Counted from the first letter of the stretch, positions 25,666-35,073 are shown. The stretch: DNA of 64,000 bases from Herbaspirillum sp. Sphag64 (GCF_014192645.1 NZ_JACHYE010000014.1:30516-94515); one strand, 5' to 3'. A program made the numbers and translations. Notes: generated by a model not told the origin, from the sequence alone.

Positions 25666-25713
25666 TTGAAGTACGTTGCTTGAAGTGCGTCGTTTGAAGT
25701 GCGTTTTACGCAC
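25666..25713 (+). promoter_or_regulatory. Three 14-bp-spaced direct repeats plus inverted repeat before gcdH
   Basis: TTGAAGT(A/G)CGT occurs at 25666, 25680 and 25694, an exact 14-base period. The last copy runs into GTGCGT-TTT-ACGCAC (25699-25713), a perfect 6-base inverted repeat. Located between the GcdR-like gene and gcdH, they are the likely regulator-binding array of the gcdH promoter. Confidence 0.6.
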
Positions 25714-25791
25714 AATGCTATGCAGGCAAGTCGTTTGTCTGCCTCAGCAGGAATCTTTATATTTTGTCTTTCTTTTGACCAAGAGGCTGTC

Positions 25792-26985
25792 ATGACGACA
25801 TCGCACCATCGCGTTACCTTCAACTATGCCGATCCTTTGCTGCTGGACCAGCAACTCAGCGATGAGGAGCGGCAGGTGCGTGATGCGGCGCAGGCGTATT
25901 GTCAGGATCGCCTGGCACCGCGCGTGCTGGAGGCGTTCCGGCATGAGACCACCGATGCCGGTATCTTCCGTGAGATGGGCGAACTGGGGCTGTTGGGTGT
26001 GACCATTCCTGAAGCTTATGGCGGTGCCGGTCTGGGCTATGTCAGCTACGGGCTGGTAGCGCGTGAAGTGGAGCGGATCGACTCTGGCTATCGCTCGATG
26101 ATGAGTGTGCAATCCTCACTGGTGATGACGCCGATCAACGAGTTCGGTACCGAAGCGCAAAAGCAGAAATATCTGCCCAAGCTGGCCTCGGGCCAATGGA
26201 TTGGCTGCTTTGGCCTGACCGAACCCAATCACGGTTCCGATCCGGGCAGCATGGTGACACGGGCGCGCAAGGTGCCGGGTGGTTACAGCCTGAGCGGCAG
26301 CAAGATGTGGATCACCAATAGCCCGATTGCGGATGTGTTTGTGGTCTGGGCCAAGGATGATGCCGGTGAAATTCGCGGCTTTATTCTGGAGAAAGGCGCC
26401 AAGGGTTTGTCGACCCCGGCGATTCACGGCAAGGTGGGTTTGCGTGCATCCGTGACCGGTGAAATTGTGATGGATGAAGTGTTCTGCCCTGAGGAAAACG
26501 CCTTCCCTGACGTGCGCGGTTTGAAAGGACCTTTTACCTGCCTCAACAGCGCCCGTTTCGGTATTGCCTGGGGGGCGCTGGGTGCGGCCGAAGATTGCTT
26601 CTTCCGGGCGCGTCAATACACGATGGACCGGCAACAGTTTGGTCGTCCACTGGCAGCTAACCAACTGGTGCAAAAGAAGCTGGCCGACATGCTCAGCGAG
26701 ATTGCATTGGGTTTGCAGGGTTGTCTGCGACTGGGTCAACTCAAGGATGCCGGTAATGCGGCCGTGGAACTGACATCAATCATGAAGCGCAATAGCTGCG
26801 GCAAGGCGCTGGATATTGCCCGCATGGCGCGCGACATGCTGGGTGGCAATGGCATCAGTGACGAGTTTGGCGTGGCCCGTCATCTGGTCAATCTGGAGGT
26901 GGTCAATACCTATGAAGGCACGCATGATGTGCATGCATTGATCATCGGTCGCGCCATTACCGGTATTGCTGCGTTCTCCAACTAA
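25792..26985 (+). CDS. gcdH: Glutaryl-CoA dehydrogenase
   Basis: 397 residues from the ATG at 25792 ([15 protein letters not shown]), with AAGAGG before it; the longer upstream frame crosses the operator repeats. This FAD enzyme oxidises and decarboxylates glutaryl-CoA to crotonyl-CoA. The family segments [35 protein letters not shown] and the C-terminal [20 protein letters not shown], with the catalytic Glu in YEGT, are present. It is the terminal step for lysine, tryptophan and odd-chain dicarboxylate breakdown, which fits the neighbouring dicarboxylate beta-oxidation operon facing it. Confidence 0.95.
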   Translation: MTTSHHRVTFNYADPLLLDQQLSDEERQVRDAAQAYCQDRLAPRVLEAFRHETTDAGIFREMGELGLLGVTIPEAYGGAGLGYVSYGLVAREVERIDSGYRSMMSVQSSLVMTPINEFGTEAQKQKYLPKLASGQWIGCFGLTEPNHGSDPGSMVTRARKVPGGYSLSGSKMWITNSPIADVFVVWAKDDAGEIRGFILEKGAKGLSTPAIHGKVGLRASVTGEIVMDEVFCPEENAFPDVRGLKGPFTCLNSARFGIAWGALGAAEDCFFRARQYTMDRQQFGRPLAANQLVQKKLADMLSEIALGLQGCLRLGQLKDAGNAAVELTSIMKRNSCGKALDIARMARDMLGGNGISDEFGVARHLVNLEVVNTYEGTHDVHALIIGRAITGIAAFSN

Positions 26986-26995
26986 GCAAGGTAGC

Positions 26996-27028
26996 GACTA
27001 ACCGCCTCCTGTACGGAAGCGGTTAGTC
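26996..27028. terminator. Bidirectional hairpin between gcdH and the CoA-transferase gene
   Basis: GACTAACCGC (26996-27005) pairs with GCGGTTAGTC (27019-27028), a perfect 10-base stem with a 13-base loop that can add a TCC/GGA pair. It sits between two convergent genes. There is no strong T run on either side, so termination may be inefficient or factor-assisted. Confidence 0.55.
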
Positions 27029-27048
27029 ATTGCATTGCCACATATCAT

Positions 27049-28257
27049 TCACACCACACCACCCGCCTTGAGCGCGGCAACCTTTTCAGACGAATAGCCG
27101 AGCAAGGATTCCAGCACCTCTGCCGTGCTGGCACCTAATTGCGGCGGTGCATTGCGTACCGGCAGGCGTTCGCCGTCGAAGCGATAGGGTGGTGCCAGCA
27201 CCTTGACGCTGCCGACTTCGGGATGCGGCTGGGTGGAGACTAGTCCGGCCTGTTGTGCGCGTGGCGAGTTCAGCGCCTGATGCAGGCCCAGTACCTCACC
27301 ACAGGGAATGCCCGCTGCTCCAAGTCGTTGCAGCAATTCTGCACGTGGTCGACGACCTAGCTCCTGATTCACTTCGAGCAGCAAGGTATCGCGATTGGCA
27401 GCGCGGTTCATGTTGCTCTTGTAACGTGCATCCTCGGTCAGATCGGGGCGGTCAATGACTTCCTTGCAGAAGCGCTCGAACTGGCTGTTGTTGCCGACCG
27501 TGATCACCAATGGGCCATCCTGTGCATCAAACACGCCGTAGGGCACGATGGAAGGGTGGGCGTTGCCGTAGCGTGGTGGGTCTTGTCCCAGCATCAAGGC
27601 TTCCAGCCCGTAGTAAGAGGTAATCATCAGGCCGCAATCGAAGAGTGCCATTTCGATATGACGACCTACGCCGGTTTTATGGCGCTCATACAGTGCCGCC
27701 AGAATCGCTTGTGCAGAATACATGCCGGTGAACAGATCGACGGCGGCAACGCCAAACTTCAGCGGCGGTTGTTGCGGCTCGCCATTGAGTGCCATCAGGC
27801 CTGCTTCACCCTGAATCACCAGATCGTAACCGGGGCGTGTTGCCTCGGTGCCGCTGCTGTCGTAGCCGGTGATGGAGCAGTAGATCAATCCCGGATTGAG
27901 CTCACGCAACTGGGGATAGCCCAGCCCGAGCTTGCTAAGTCCGCCGAACTTGAAATTCTGGACCAGGATATCGCTCTTGCTGACCAGCTCGCGCACGATC
28001 TGCTGCCCTTCGGGCGTTTGCAGATCGACACTGACGGAGCGCTTGTTACGATTGACGCTGTTGAAATAGGCGGTCTCGGTGGAACCGATGCGCATGCCCC
28101 AGTCCCGCGTATCGTCGCCCCGCAGCGGGTGTTCGATCTTGATGACTTCGGCACCCAGATCGGCTAGTACCATGCCGCACCAGGGGCCGGCCAGTACCCG
28201 CGACAGGTCAAGCACCCGGACCCCTGACAAGGGCAGGGAAGAAGCGTTGAAGGACAT
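27049..28257 (-). CDS. CaiB/BaiF type III CoA-transferase, glutarate/dicarboxylate type
   Basis: 402 residues. The N terminus GVRVLDLSRVLAGPWCGMVLADLGAEVIKIE and the segment GYDLVIQGEAGLM, carrying the catalytic aspartate, define the family-III CoA-transferases. Its closest functional relatives by context are the SUGCT/GcdG-like enzymes that move CoA from succinyl-CoA to glutarate or hydroxymethylglutarate, usually found next to gcdH. Here it is the last gene of the minus-strand beta-oxidation operon, 27 bases after the enoyl-CoA hydratase gene, and converges on gcdH. GGAGACACC precedes the ATG. Exact donor and acceptor are inferred. Confidence 0.88.
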   Translation of the reverse strand: MSFNASSLPLSGVRVLDLSRVLAGPWCGMVLADLGAEVIKIEHPLRGDDTRDWGMRIGSTETAYFNSVNRNKRSVSVDLQTPEGQQIVRELVSKSDILVQNFKFGGLSKLGLGYPQLRELNPGLIYCSITGYDSSGTEATRPGYDLVIQGEAGLMALNGEPQQPPLKFGVAAVDLFTGMYSAQAILAALYERHKTGVGRHIEMALFDCGLMITSYYGLEALMLGQDPPRYGNAHPSIVPYGVFDAQDGPLVITVGNNSQFERFCKEVIDRPDLTEDARYKSNMNRAANRDTLLLEVNQELGRRPRAELLQRLGAAGIPCGEVLGLHQALNSPRAQQAGLVSTQPHPEVGSVKVLAPPYRFDGERLPVRNAPPQLGASTAEVLESLLGYSSEKVAALKAGGVV

Positions 28258-28284
28258 GGTGTCTCCAGAATTTTTATTATGTGT

Positions 28285-29082
28285 TTAGTTGGCTGTGGCG
28301 CGCAATGCGATGAAGTCGGCACGTCGCTTTTGCAGGAAGGCACTGATGCCTTCCGCGGCCTCTGTGTCGCCCTGTGAGGTCACCATGTGTTCCGCCTCAA
28401 GCGCCATCTGCGTGGCGACATCGTTGTCGTACGCATGCTGGCACAACTGCTTGATGCGACCCATGGCGCGGCTTGGGCCTTGCGCCAGTTGCGCTGCCAG
28501 TGCCAGTGCCGTCGTTTGCACCTGATCTGCTGCCACCAGCCGATTGACTGCGCCCAAGGCATGCAGGCGCTCACCGTTGATGCGCTCTCCGCTCAGGCAT
28601 AGTTCAGTCAGAATCTGGCGCGAAACAAACTGCGACAGAAAAGCCGTCGCACCACCATCCGGGCTCAGGCCCACTTTAACGTAGGCCATCGAGAACGCCG
28701 CCTCAGGCGAAGTCACCAGCAGATCGCAAGCCATTGCCAGCGAGAATCCGGCACCGGCACAACCACCTTCCACCGCAGCAATGACTGGCTTGCTGCAATG
28801 GCGGATCGCATTGATCATCCCATGCAGCCGGTCCAGCATGCGCAGCCGCTCCGGTGGTGACAGTTCGCGCCGGGTTGCCAGCTGACGCAGATCGCCGCCC
28901 GCACAAAAGTAGCCTTGCGCACCGGTCAGCACAATCGCGCCAACCTGAGGATCGTCTTGTGCCTGCGCCAGTGCTGCCGGCAACTGCACTGCCAGTTCCG
29001 GGCTCAGTGCATTACGCGCTGCCGGATTGTTGTTGGTCAGGATGCGGACGGCATCGCGTTGTTCGATCAGGAGCGCGCTCAT
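28285..29082 (-). CDS. Enoyl-CoA hydratase/isomerase family protein (PimE-like)
   Basis: 265 residues with the crotonase fold: the oxyanion-hole segment GAQGYFCAGGDLRQLA (about 52-68) and the second segment EGGCAGAGFSLAMACDLLV (about 104-122), with the following AYVKVGLSPDGGATAFL in which the usual second catalytic Glu is replaced by Asp. Its start overlaps the preceding acyl-CoA dehydrogenase stop by four bases, so the two are coupled. In the operon it would hydrate an enoyl-CoA diacid intermediate or isomerise double bonds. Confidence 0.9.
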   Translation of the reverse strand: MSALLIEQRDAVRILTNNNPAARNALSPELAVQLPAALAQAQDDPQVGAIVLTGAQGYFCAGGDLRQLATRRELSPPERLRMLDRLHGMINAIRHCSKPVIAAVEGGCAGAGFSLAMACDLLVTSPEAAFSMAYVKVGLSPDGGATAFLSQFVSRQILTELCLSGERINGERLHALGAVNRLVAADQVQTTALALAAQLAQGPSRAMGRIKQLCQHAYDNDVATQMALEAEHMVTSQGDTEAAEGISAFLQKRRADFIALRATAN

Positions 29083-30233
29083 GCGATGGCTTCTTGATTC
29101 GCTTCCTTGCCGAGCGCGATAAAGCGTTGCAGATGATGGTCTTCATCGCCCAGTTGATGATCGATCATGATCAGGCGCTTGGCATAGTGTGCCAGTGGCA
29201 GCTCCCAGGTCATGCCGATACCGCCGTGCAGCTGGATGCTCTCTTCCGCCACCAGTGTGCCGATACGGCCGATGCTGGCTTTCGCCGCCGATAGTGCACG
29301 TTCGCGCGTGAGACGGTCTGCATCGAGCGCCGCAGCGGCGTTGATGACGGCCGAGCGTGCCTGTTCGACTTCCAGCAGCAGATCGGCCATGCGGTGTTGC
29401 AGCGCCTGAAAGCTGCCGATTGGTAAGCCAAACTGCTGGCGCGTGCGTAAATAGTCCAGCGTTGCTGCCTTGGCCGCTTCCATCGCGCCCAGTGCTTCGG
29501 CACACAAGGCTAGTACGCCACGACCGATGACCCGTTCCAGAATCGCATGGCCCTGATGCAGCGGACCAAGCAGCGCCTCTGGGCTGAGTGTGACATCGCG
29601 CAGTTGCAGTTCGGCCACGCGGCCACCGTCAATTGCCGGATAGCCGTGGATGGTCAGGCCGGGCGTGTTAGCCGGCAGCAGAAAGAGCGAGATGCCGTTG
29701 TTGTCGTCGACAGCACCAGCCGTGCGAGCAGAAATCACAAATACATCCGCCGCTTCACCTTGTGCAACCACTGCCTTGGCGCCATTGAGTCGCCAACCAT
29801 CGTTAATCTGCTCGGCACGGGTATGCACGCGCGCCAGTTCGTAATGGTTGCCGGGTTCATCGTGTGCCAGCGCAGCGATGGTGGTGCCGGCGATGAGTTC
29901 TTCCAGCAAGGCCTTCTGGTTTGTATTACCTGCGCTGGCAATGGCATCGCCTGCCAGAATCGCGCTGCCCAGAACAGGCTCGACCACCAGCCCGCGACCG
30001 AGCGCTTCGAATACCACCGCAATATCAAAGCCACTGCCGCCAAAGCCGCCATGGTCTTCACTGAACAGGGCTGCCAGCACGCCAAGGTTGGCCAGTTGCT
30101 GCCAGATATCGCGGCTGAAGCCGTCGGCAGACTGGATGATCTTGTTGCGCTTTTCAAACGGATATTGTTCGCTGAGGAAGCGCTCCAGACTATCTGACAG
30201 CATCCGGCGTTCTTCTGTATGGGAAAAATTCAT
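29079..30233 (-). CDS. Acyl-CoA dehydrogenase, small-partner type (PimD-like)
   Basis: 384 residues from the ATG at 30233 (MNFSHTEERRML), with GAGGAAGC upstream. It has the acyl-CoA dehydrogenase fold, but the C-terminal region reads LHGGIGMTWELPLAHYAKRL and lacks the YEGT glutamate of medium-chain enzymes. This is typical of the smaller partner in two-component dehydrogenases such as pimC/pimD or the FadE heterotetramers of actinobacteria. The partner gene at 30244 ends 10 bases before it. Together they would introduce the double bond into a dicarboxyl-CoA. Confidence 0.9.
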   Translation of the reverse strand: MNFSHTEERRMLSDSLERFLSEQYPFEKRNKIIQSADGFSRDIWQQLANLGVLAALFSEDHGGFGGSGFDIAVVFEALGRGLVVEPVLGSAILAGDAIASAGNTNQKALLEELIAGTTIAALAHDEPGNHYELARVHTRAEQINDGWRLNGAKAVVAQGEAADVFVISARTAGAVDDNNGISLFLLPANTPGLTIHGYPAIDGGRVAELQLRDVTLSPEALLGPLHQGHAILERVIGRGVLALCAEALGAMEAAKAATLDYLRTRQQFGLPIGSFQALQHRMADLLLEVEQARSAVINAAAALDADRLTRERALSAAKASIGRIGTLVAEESIQLHGGIGMTWELPLAHYAKRLIMIDHQLGDEDHHLQRFIALGKEANQEAIA

Positions 30234-30243
30234 GTCAGCTTCC

Positions 30244-31446
30244 TCACAGGCCAAGGATCATCTTGGAGATGATGTTTTTCTGGATTTCATTGGAGCCGCC
30301 GAAGATCGACAGCTTGCGATTGTTGAAATACTGGGCAGCGGCATTGGTGATGGTGCTGCCTTCGCTACCTTCAGCAACTTCAGTAACTTCAGCGAGTTCG
30401 TCATCCGACAGGAACGGACGCGCATAAGGGCCCATCGCACGGCGGGTGAGGGAGGTAATTTCCTGACGGATTTCAGTGCCACGGATTTTGAGCATCGAGC
30501 TTTCCGCACCCGGTACGCCGCCACCGGCAACGGCGGCGATGACGCGCAGGTTGGTGGTCTTCATGTTTTCCAGATCAATCTCTACCCGTGCCAGACGCAT
30601 GGCAAAGGCCGGATCGTCGAGCAAGGGTTTGCCGTTGCGGGTCTGCTTGGCAGCGAGTCGTTTCAGCCGCTCCAGTGCTGCGACCGAAAAGCCGATGCCG
30701 GCGATATTGGTACGTTCGTAGGTGAGCAGGTATTTGGCACAGGTCCAGCCACGGTTTTCTTCGCCGACCAGATTGGCAACCGGCACCCGTACATCGGTGA
30801 AGAACACTTCATTGACTTCATGCGCACCATCGAGGGTGATGATAGGGCGGATTTCCACGCCCGGCGCATGCATGTCGATGAGCAGGAAGCTGATGCCTTC
30901 CTGCTTCTTGGCATCACGGTCGGTACGCACCAGACAGAAAATCATGTTGGCGTGATGGCCCAGCGTGGTCCAGGTCTTTTGGCCGTTGACGATGTAGTGA
31001 TCACCATCGCGCACGGCGGTAGTTTTGACTGCCGCCAGGTCCGAGCCGGCACCGGGTTCGGAGTAACCCTGACACCACCAGTCCTGACCATTGAGGATGC
31101 GCGGCAGCCAATACTGCTGCTGTGCCGGACTACCGTATTTGATCAGCACCGGGCCCAGCATGTTGACCCCAAACGGGACAACGCGCGGAGCATTGGCGAG
31201 GCAGCATTCGTGTTCAAAGATGAATTTTTCGACGGTGGTCCAGCCGGGGCCGCCAAATTGCTGTGGCCAGTGATTGGCCAGCCAGCCACGGGCGTTGAGG
31301 GTGGCATGCCATTTTTCCATCTCGGCCTTGCTCAAATGATCGCCGGCGGCGACTTTGGCTGCGACCTCAGGCGCCAGTTTCTCGGCAAGAAATTGACGGA
31401 CTTCCTGACGGAAGCGTTCTTCTTCGGCGGTGAAGTTCAAATCCAT
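30244..31446 (-). CDS. Acyl-CoA dehydrogenase, large-partner type (PimC-like)
   Basis: 400 residues from the ATG at 31446 (MDLNFTAEEERFRQ), with TGAGGAGC before it; an upstream GTG/TTG frame overlapping the thiolase is not favoured. FAD and substrate segments GYSEPGAGSDLAAVKT and GQKTWTTLGHHANMIF are clear. At the position of the MCAD catalytic Glu the sequence has FGGSNE, whereas a Glu appears in LLTYERTNIAG, the site used by isovaleryl-CoA and FadE-type heteromeric enzymes. It is placed between thiolase and the small partner with gaps of 11 and 10 bases, indicating a tight operon. Confidence 0.92.
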   Translation of the reverse strand: MDLNFTAEEERFRQEVRQFLAEKLAPEVAAKVAAGDHLSKAEMEKWHATLNARGWLANHWPQQFGGPGWTTVEKFIFEHECCLANAPRVVPFGVNMLGPVLIKYGSPAQQQYWLPRILNGQDWWCQGYSEPGAGSDLAAVKTTAVRDGDHYIVNGQKTWTTLGHHANMIFCLVRTDRDAKKQEGISFLLIDMHAPGVEIRPIITLDGAHEVNEVFFTDVRVPVANLVGEENRGWTCAKYLLTYERTNIAGIGFSVAALERLKRLAAKQTRNGKPLLDDPAFAMRLARVEIDLENMKTTNLRVIAAVAGGGVPGAESSMLKIRGTEIRQEITSLTRRAMGPYARPFLSDDELAEVTEVAEGSEGSTITNAAAQYFNNRKLSIFGGSNEIQKNIISKMILGL

Positions 31447-31457
31447 GCGGATGCTCC

Positions 31458-32648
31458 TCAATAAATCTCGAACAGGCCAGCGGCACCCATGCCACCAGCG
31501 ATACACATGGTGACCACGGCATATTTGACGCCACGGCGTTTGCCTTCGAGCAGGATGTGGCCTGCCAGTCGCGCACCGGTCATACCGAATGGATGGCCGA
31601 TGGAGATCGCGCCGCCGTTGACATTGAGCAGGGCGTCATCAATTCCCAGACGCTGCTGGCAATAGATGGCTTGGGAGGCAAAGGCTTCGTTGAGCTCCCA
31701 CAGGCCGATGTCATTGACGGTCAGGCCGTGGCGCGCCAGCAGCTTGGGTACCGCAAACACCGGGCCGATCCCCATTTCATCGGGCTCGCAACCGGCCACC
31801 GCAAGACCGCGAAATGCGCCCAGCGGCTGCAGATTGGCACGCTCGGCAGCGCGTGCTTCCATCAGCACGCAGGCGGATGCCCCATCGGACAATTGTGATG
31901 AGTTACCGGCGGTGATGAACTTGTCGGCACCCATGACTGGTGCCAGCTTGGCCAGCGCCTCATAGGTAGTGCCACGGCGGTTGCAGGTGTCGGCATCGAC
32001 GGTGACTTCGCGCTGGGTGACGGCCCCGGTTTCCTTGTCGGTGACGGCCATGGTGGTGGTGCAGGCGATGATTTCATCGCGGTAGCGACCGGCCAGTTGT
32101 GCGGCTTCGGTTTTGCGCTGACTTTCTGCGGAGAAGCGGTCTTGCGCTTCGCGGCTGATGTTGTAACGCTGCGCGACGATATCAGCGGTCTCGATCATCG
32201 GCAGATACAGATCCGGTTTGTGCGCCTGAATCCAGGGGTCGATACCGCTATCGCCGGCATCGGTGGCACTGCGGCTGCGGATTTGCGAAATGCTTTCGAC
32301 GCCGCCGGCAATCATCGCCGGTGCACCTTCGACCACGATACGGCCAGCCGCCATGGCAATCGCTTGCAGTCCGGAGGCGCAGAAACGGTTGACGGTGGCA
32401 CCGGCAATGGTGATCGGCAGTCCGGCGCGGATCACTGCTTGCCGGGCGATGTTGCGGCCGGTGGTGCCTTCCGGATAGCCGCAGCCGAGGATGGCATCTT
32501 CGATCAGGTTGGGATCGATGGTAGCCCGTTCGACCGCTGCCTTCACTGCGAAGGCAGCCAGCGTGGCGCCCGGCGTGATGTTGAATTCGCCCCGATGGGC
32601 CTTGGTCAAAGGGGTTCTGGCAGTACTGACGATGACAGCTTCACGCAT
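31458..32648 (-). CDS. Acetyl-CoA acyltransferase (thiolase, PimB-like)
   Basis: 396 residues. It cleaves 3-oxoacyl-CoA with CoA to acetyl-CoA and a shortened acyl-CoA. The nucleophilic Cys is in VNRFCASGLQA (about residue 90), the catalytic His in NGGAISIGHPFGMTGAR (about 350), and the second Cys in TMCIAGGMGAAGLFEIY at the C terminus. It follows the bifunctional hydratase/dehydrogenase by 55 bases and completes the beta-oxidation cycle of this operon. Confidence 0.95.
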   Translation of the reverse strand: MREAVIVSTARTPLTKAHRGEFNITPGATLAAFAVKAAVERATIDPNLIEDAILGCGYPEGTTGRNIARQAVIRAGLPITIAGATVNRFCASGLQAIAMAAGRIVVEGAPAMIAGGVESISQIRSRSATDAGDSGIDPWIQAHKPDLYLPMIETADIVAQRYNISREAQDRFSAESQRKTEAAQLAGRYRDEIIACTTTMAVTDKETGAVTQREVTVDADTCNRRGTTYEALAKLAPVMGADKFITAGNSSQLSDGASACVLMEARAAERANLQPLGAFRGLAVAGCEPDEMGIGPVFAVPKLLARHGLTVNDIGLWELNEAFASQAIYCQQRLGIDDALLNVNGGAISIGHPFGMTGARLAGHILLEGKRRGVKYAVVTMCIAGGMGAAGLFEIY

Positions 32649-32703
32649 GTTGATTGGCTCCGTTGATGTTATTGGTATAGGTTTTATTCGGCCTCATTCG
32701 GCT

Positions 32704-34830
32704 TCATTCGGCCTGATTGAGGCTGTCGAAGCTGGCACCGCGTTCGACCAGCTCCACCAACAGGGGGGATGGTTTCCAGAACAGTGGATCTTCCTCGGCG
32801 AAGCGGCGGAGATCGGCCAGGACCTGTGGCAGACCGATCTGGTCGGCATACTTCAGTGGGCCACCACGGTAGCGCGGGAAGCCGTAGCCATACAGCAGCG
32901 TGACATCGACATCGAGCGGACGTAGCGCAATGCCTTCGTGCACCACATTGGCGGCCTCATTGATCATCGCAGCAAGATAGCGGCGGATGATTTCTTCGTC
33001 GCTGAACTGGCGTGGGGTAATGCCGGCACGTTGACGCTCGCTGTCGATGATGGCCAATACCTCGGGATCAGGCTGGCCGTTGCGTGAGCCTTCGGCATAA
33101 CGGTAATAGCCGCGGCCAGTCTTTTGACCAAACCAGCCTTGCTCGCACAGGCGGTCGGCAATCTGCACATAGCGTGCACGTGGGTCGCGGGTTGGCGCGC
33201 GCCGTTTGCGAGCGGCCCAGCCAATGTCGCCGCCGGCCAGATCAGACATTTCGAACGGTCCCATCGGATAGCCGAAGTTGCGCACGGCCTGATCGATCTG
33301 ATACGGCGAGGCGCCATCTTCCATCAGGAAGTCGGCAGCCTGACGGTAGATCGCCAGCAAGCGGTTGCCGATGAAGCCATCGCAGACACCAGCGCGTACC
33401 GGCACCTTGCGCAAGGCTTTGGCGAGCGCAAAGGCAGTCGCTACGACATCGGCGGAAACACGTTGTGGCACCACAATTTCCAGCAGCTTCATGATGTTGG
33501 CCGGCGAAAAGAAATGCAGGCCGATCACATCTGCCGGACGCGAGGTGCTGGAGGCAATCGCTTCGATATCGAGGTAGGAGGTATTGGTGGCGAGAATGGC
33601 ACCAGGTTTGCAGTAACGGTCCAGCTCGCTGAAAACCGCTTGTTTGACGCCCAGGTCTTCAAATACCGCTTCGATCACCAGATCAACCTGACCCAGTGCC
33701 GCGTAATCGGTGCTGCCTTGCCAGCGTGCCATGATGGCGGCTTTGGCGTCCGCGCTTAGACGGCCTTTGCCGATTAAACCATCATAGACTTTCTCGATAT
33801 GGCCGCGACCACGGGCGAGGGCAATCTCGTCGCGCTCGATCATGGTAACTGGCAATCCGGCATCGAGCAGCGCCACGGCAATCCCGGCGCCCATGGTGCC
33901 GCCACCAACGACACCGACACTGGTGACCGGGCGTGGTTTGGCATTGCGTGTTTCGGGTGCCTTCAAGACTTCACGGTCGGCAAAGAAGGCGTGGATCAGA
34001 CCAGCACGCTGCGGGCTTTCCAGGCAAGCCAGAAACAGGGTACGTTCAGTTTGCAGCCCTTGATCGAAGGGCAGGGTGGCAGCGGCTTCGACGGCATCGA
34101 TGATTTTCAGGGGGGAGAACAGACCACGTGCCTTCTTTTTGGTTTGTTCACGTGCTTCGTTCAGTGCAGTCTGGGTAGCCGCAATGTCGCTGAGCGCCTG
34201 TGCATCACGCGTGCGGCGCACGGGTGCGGCATCTGCCAGCAACTGGCGCGCATAGTCCAGCCCGGCTTGCGGGCCGTCGCTGACTTCCTGCAAGTGGTCG
34301 ACCAGCCCCAATTTATGCGCTTCCTGTGCGCTCACATGGCGGCCACTGAGCATCAGGTCCAGCGCTGCTGCGGCACCGATCAGGCGCGGCGTGCGTTGGG
34401 TGCCGCCAGCGCCGGGCAACAGGCCGAGCAAGACTTCCGGCAAGCCGATCTTGGCATCACTGAGTGCCAGCCGGTAATGCGCTGATAGTGCAATCTCCAG
34501 ACCGCCACCCAGTGCAGCACCATGGATCAGCGCGGTGACTGGTTTGCTGCAGGCTTCAATCCGGTTGCACAGGTCGGGCAATGCTGGTGGTTGTGGCGGT
34601 TTGCCGAATTCGCGGATATCTGCACCGCCGATGAAGTTCTTGCCGGCACCATGTAACAGAATCGCTGCCACGGCCGGATCGGCGTCGGCGCGCTCAACCG
34701 CTTCCAGTATCCCTTGGCGCACGGCAACACCGAGCGCATTAACCGGGGGATTGTCGATCGTGACCAGCATGATGTTGCCGTGCAGGGCACTGGTAACGGC
34801 AGCGGACGGTAGGGATGATTCTGATGGCAT
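32704..34830 (-). CDS. Bifunctional enoyl-CoA hydratase/3-hydroxyacyl-CoA dehydrogenase (FadJ/PimF-like)
   Basis: 708 residues from the ATG at 34830, eight bases after AAGGAGA; the TTG six bases upstream is too close to that site. Residues 1-200 are a crotonase domain (GAGKNFIGGADIREFG, HGAALGGGLEIALSAHYRLA, GLPEVLLGLLPGAGGTQR with both catalytic Glu). From about 305 a 3-hydroxyacyl-CoA dehydrogenase begins with the NAD-binding VGVVGGGTMGAGIAVALLDAG, with the HFFSPANIMKLLEIV active-site His, and two C-terminal helical domains. It is the promoter-proximal gene of the six-gene operon and is divergent from the IclR regulator. Confidence 0.95.
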   Translation of the reverse strand: MPSESSLPSAAVTSALHGNIMLVTIDNPPVNALGVAVRQGILEAVERADADPAVAAILLHGAGKNFIGGADIREFGKPPQPPALPDLCNRIEACSKPVTALIHGAALGGGLEIALSAHYRLALSDAKIGLPEVLLGLLPGAGGTQRTPRLIGAAAALDLMLSGRHVSAQEAHKLGLVDHLQEVSDGPQAGLDYARQLLADAAPVRRTRDAQALSDIAATQTALNEAREQTKKKARGLFSPLKIIDAVEAAATLPFDQGLQTERTLFLACLESPQRAGLIHAFFADREVLKAPETRNAKPRPVTSVGVVGGGTMGAGIAVALLDAGLPVTMIERDEIALARGRGHIEKVYDGLIGKGRLSADAKAAIMARWQGSTDYAALGQVDLVIEAVFEDLGVKQAVFSELDRYCKPGAILATNTSYLDIEAIASSTSRPADVIGLHFFSPANIMKLLEIVVPQRVSADVVATAFALAKALRKVPVRAGVCDGFIGNRLLAIYRQAADFLMEDGASPYQIDQAVRNFGYPMGPFEMSDLAGGDIGWAARKRRAPTRDPRARYVQIADRLCEQGWFGQKTGRGYYRYAEGSRNGQPDPEVLAIIDSERQRAGITPRQFSDEEIIRRYLAAMINEAANVVHEGIALRPLDVDVTLLYGYGFPRYRGGPLKYADQIGLPQVLADLRRFAEEDPLFWKPSPLLVELVERGASFDSLNQAE

Positions 34831-34861
34831 GGTCAACGTCTCCTTGATGACTTACTTTTGG

Positions 34862-34874
34862 TTCGCTGTGCGAA
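34862..34874. promoter_or_regulatory. Proposed IclR operator, copy 1
   Basis: TTCGC-TGT-GCGAA, a perfect 5-base inverted repeat with a 3-base spacer, 31 bases upstream of the beta-oxidation operon start. It has the same arms as the site at 35043. Confidence 0.55.
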
Positions 34875-35042
34875 ATTATGGTTTGCAAATACAGATAGAA
34901 GAGAACAATACCCTATTTATTTTCGGCGTGTAAATAGCCTCTGCAAGGTAATCTTTTGTCCATCAATTAGCTTGTATTCCTTGTCGGCATTGGCTTCAAT
35001 GATGATGTCCATGGAGGGAGTAGAAGGGATATTTTTTGATAT

Positions 35043-35055
35043 TTCGCCATGCGAA
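35043..35055. promoter_or_regulatory. Proposed IclR operator, copy 2
   Basis: TTCGC-CAT-GCGAA, the same arms and spacing as the copy at 34862. It lies 18 bases upstream of the -35 of the IclR gene promoter; a further half-site TTCGC follows at 35063. Confidence 0.55.
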
Positions 35056-35073
35056 CCAGTAGTTCGCAAATTG

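Noticed and set aside
29848..31464. A 538-residue plus-strand frame opposite the acyl-CoA dehydrogenase genes
   Set aside because: Antisense to two clear genes and low in recognisable structure; a by-product of codon bias.
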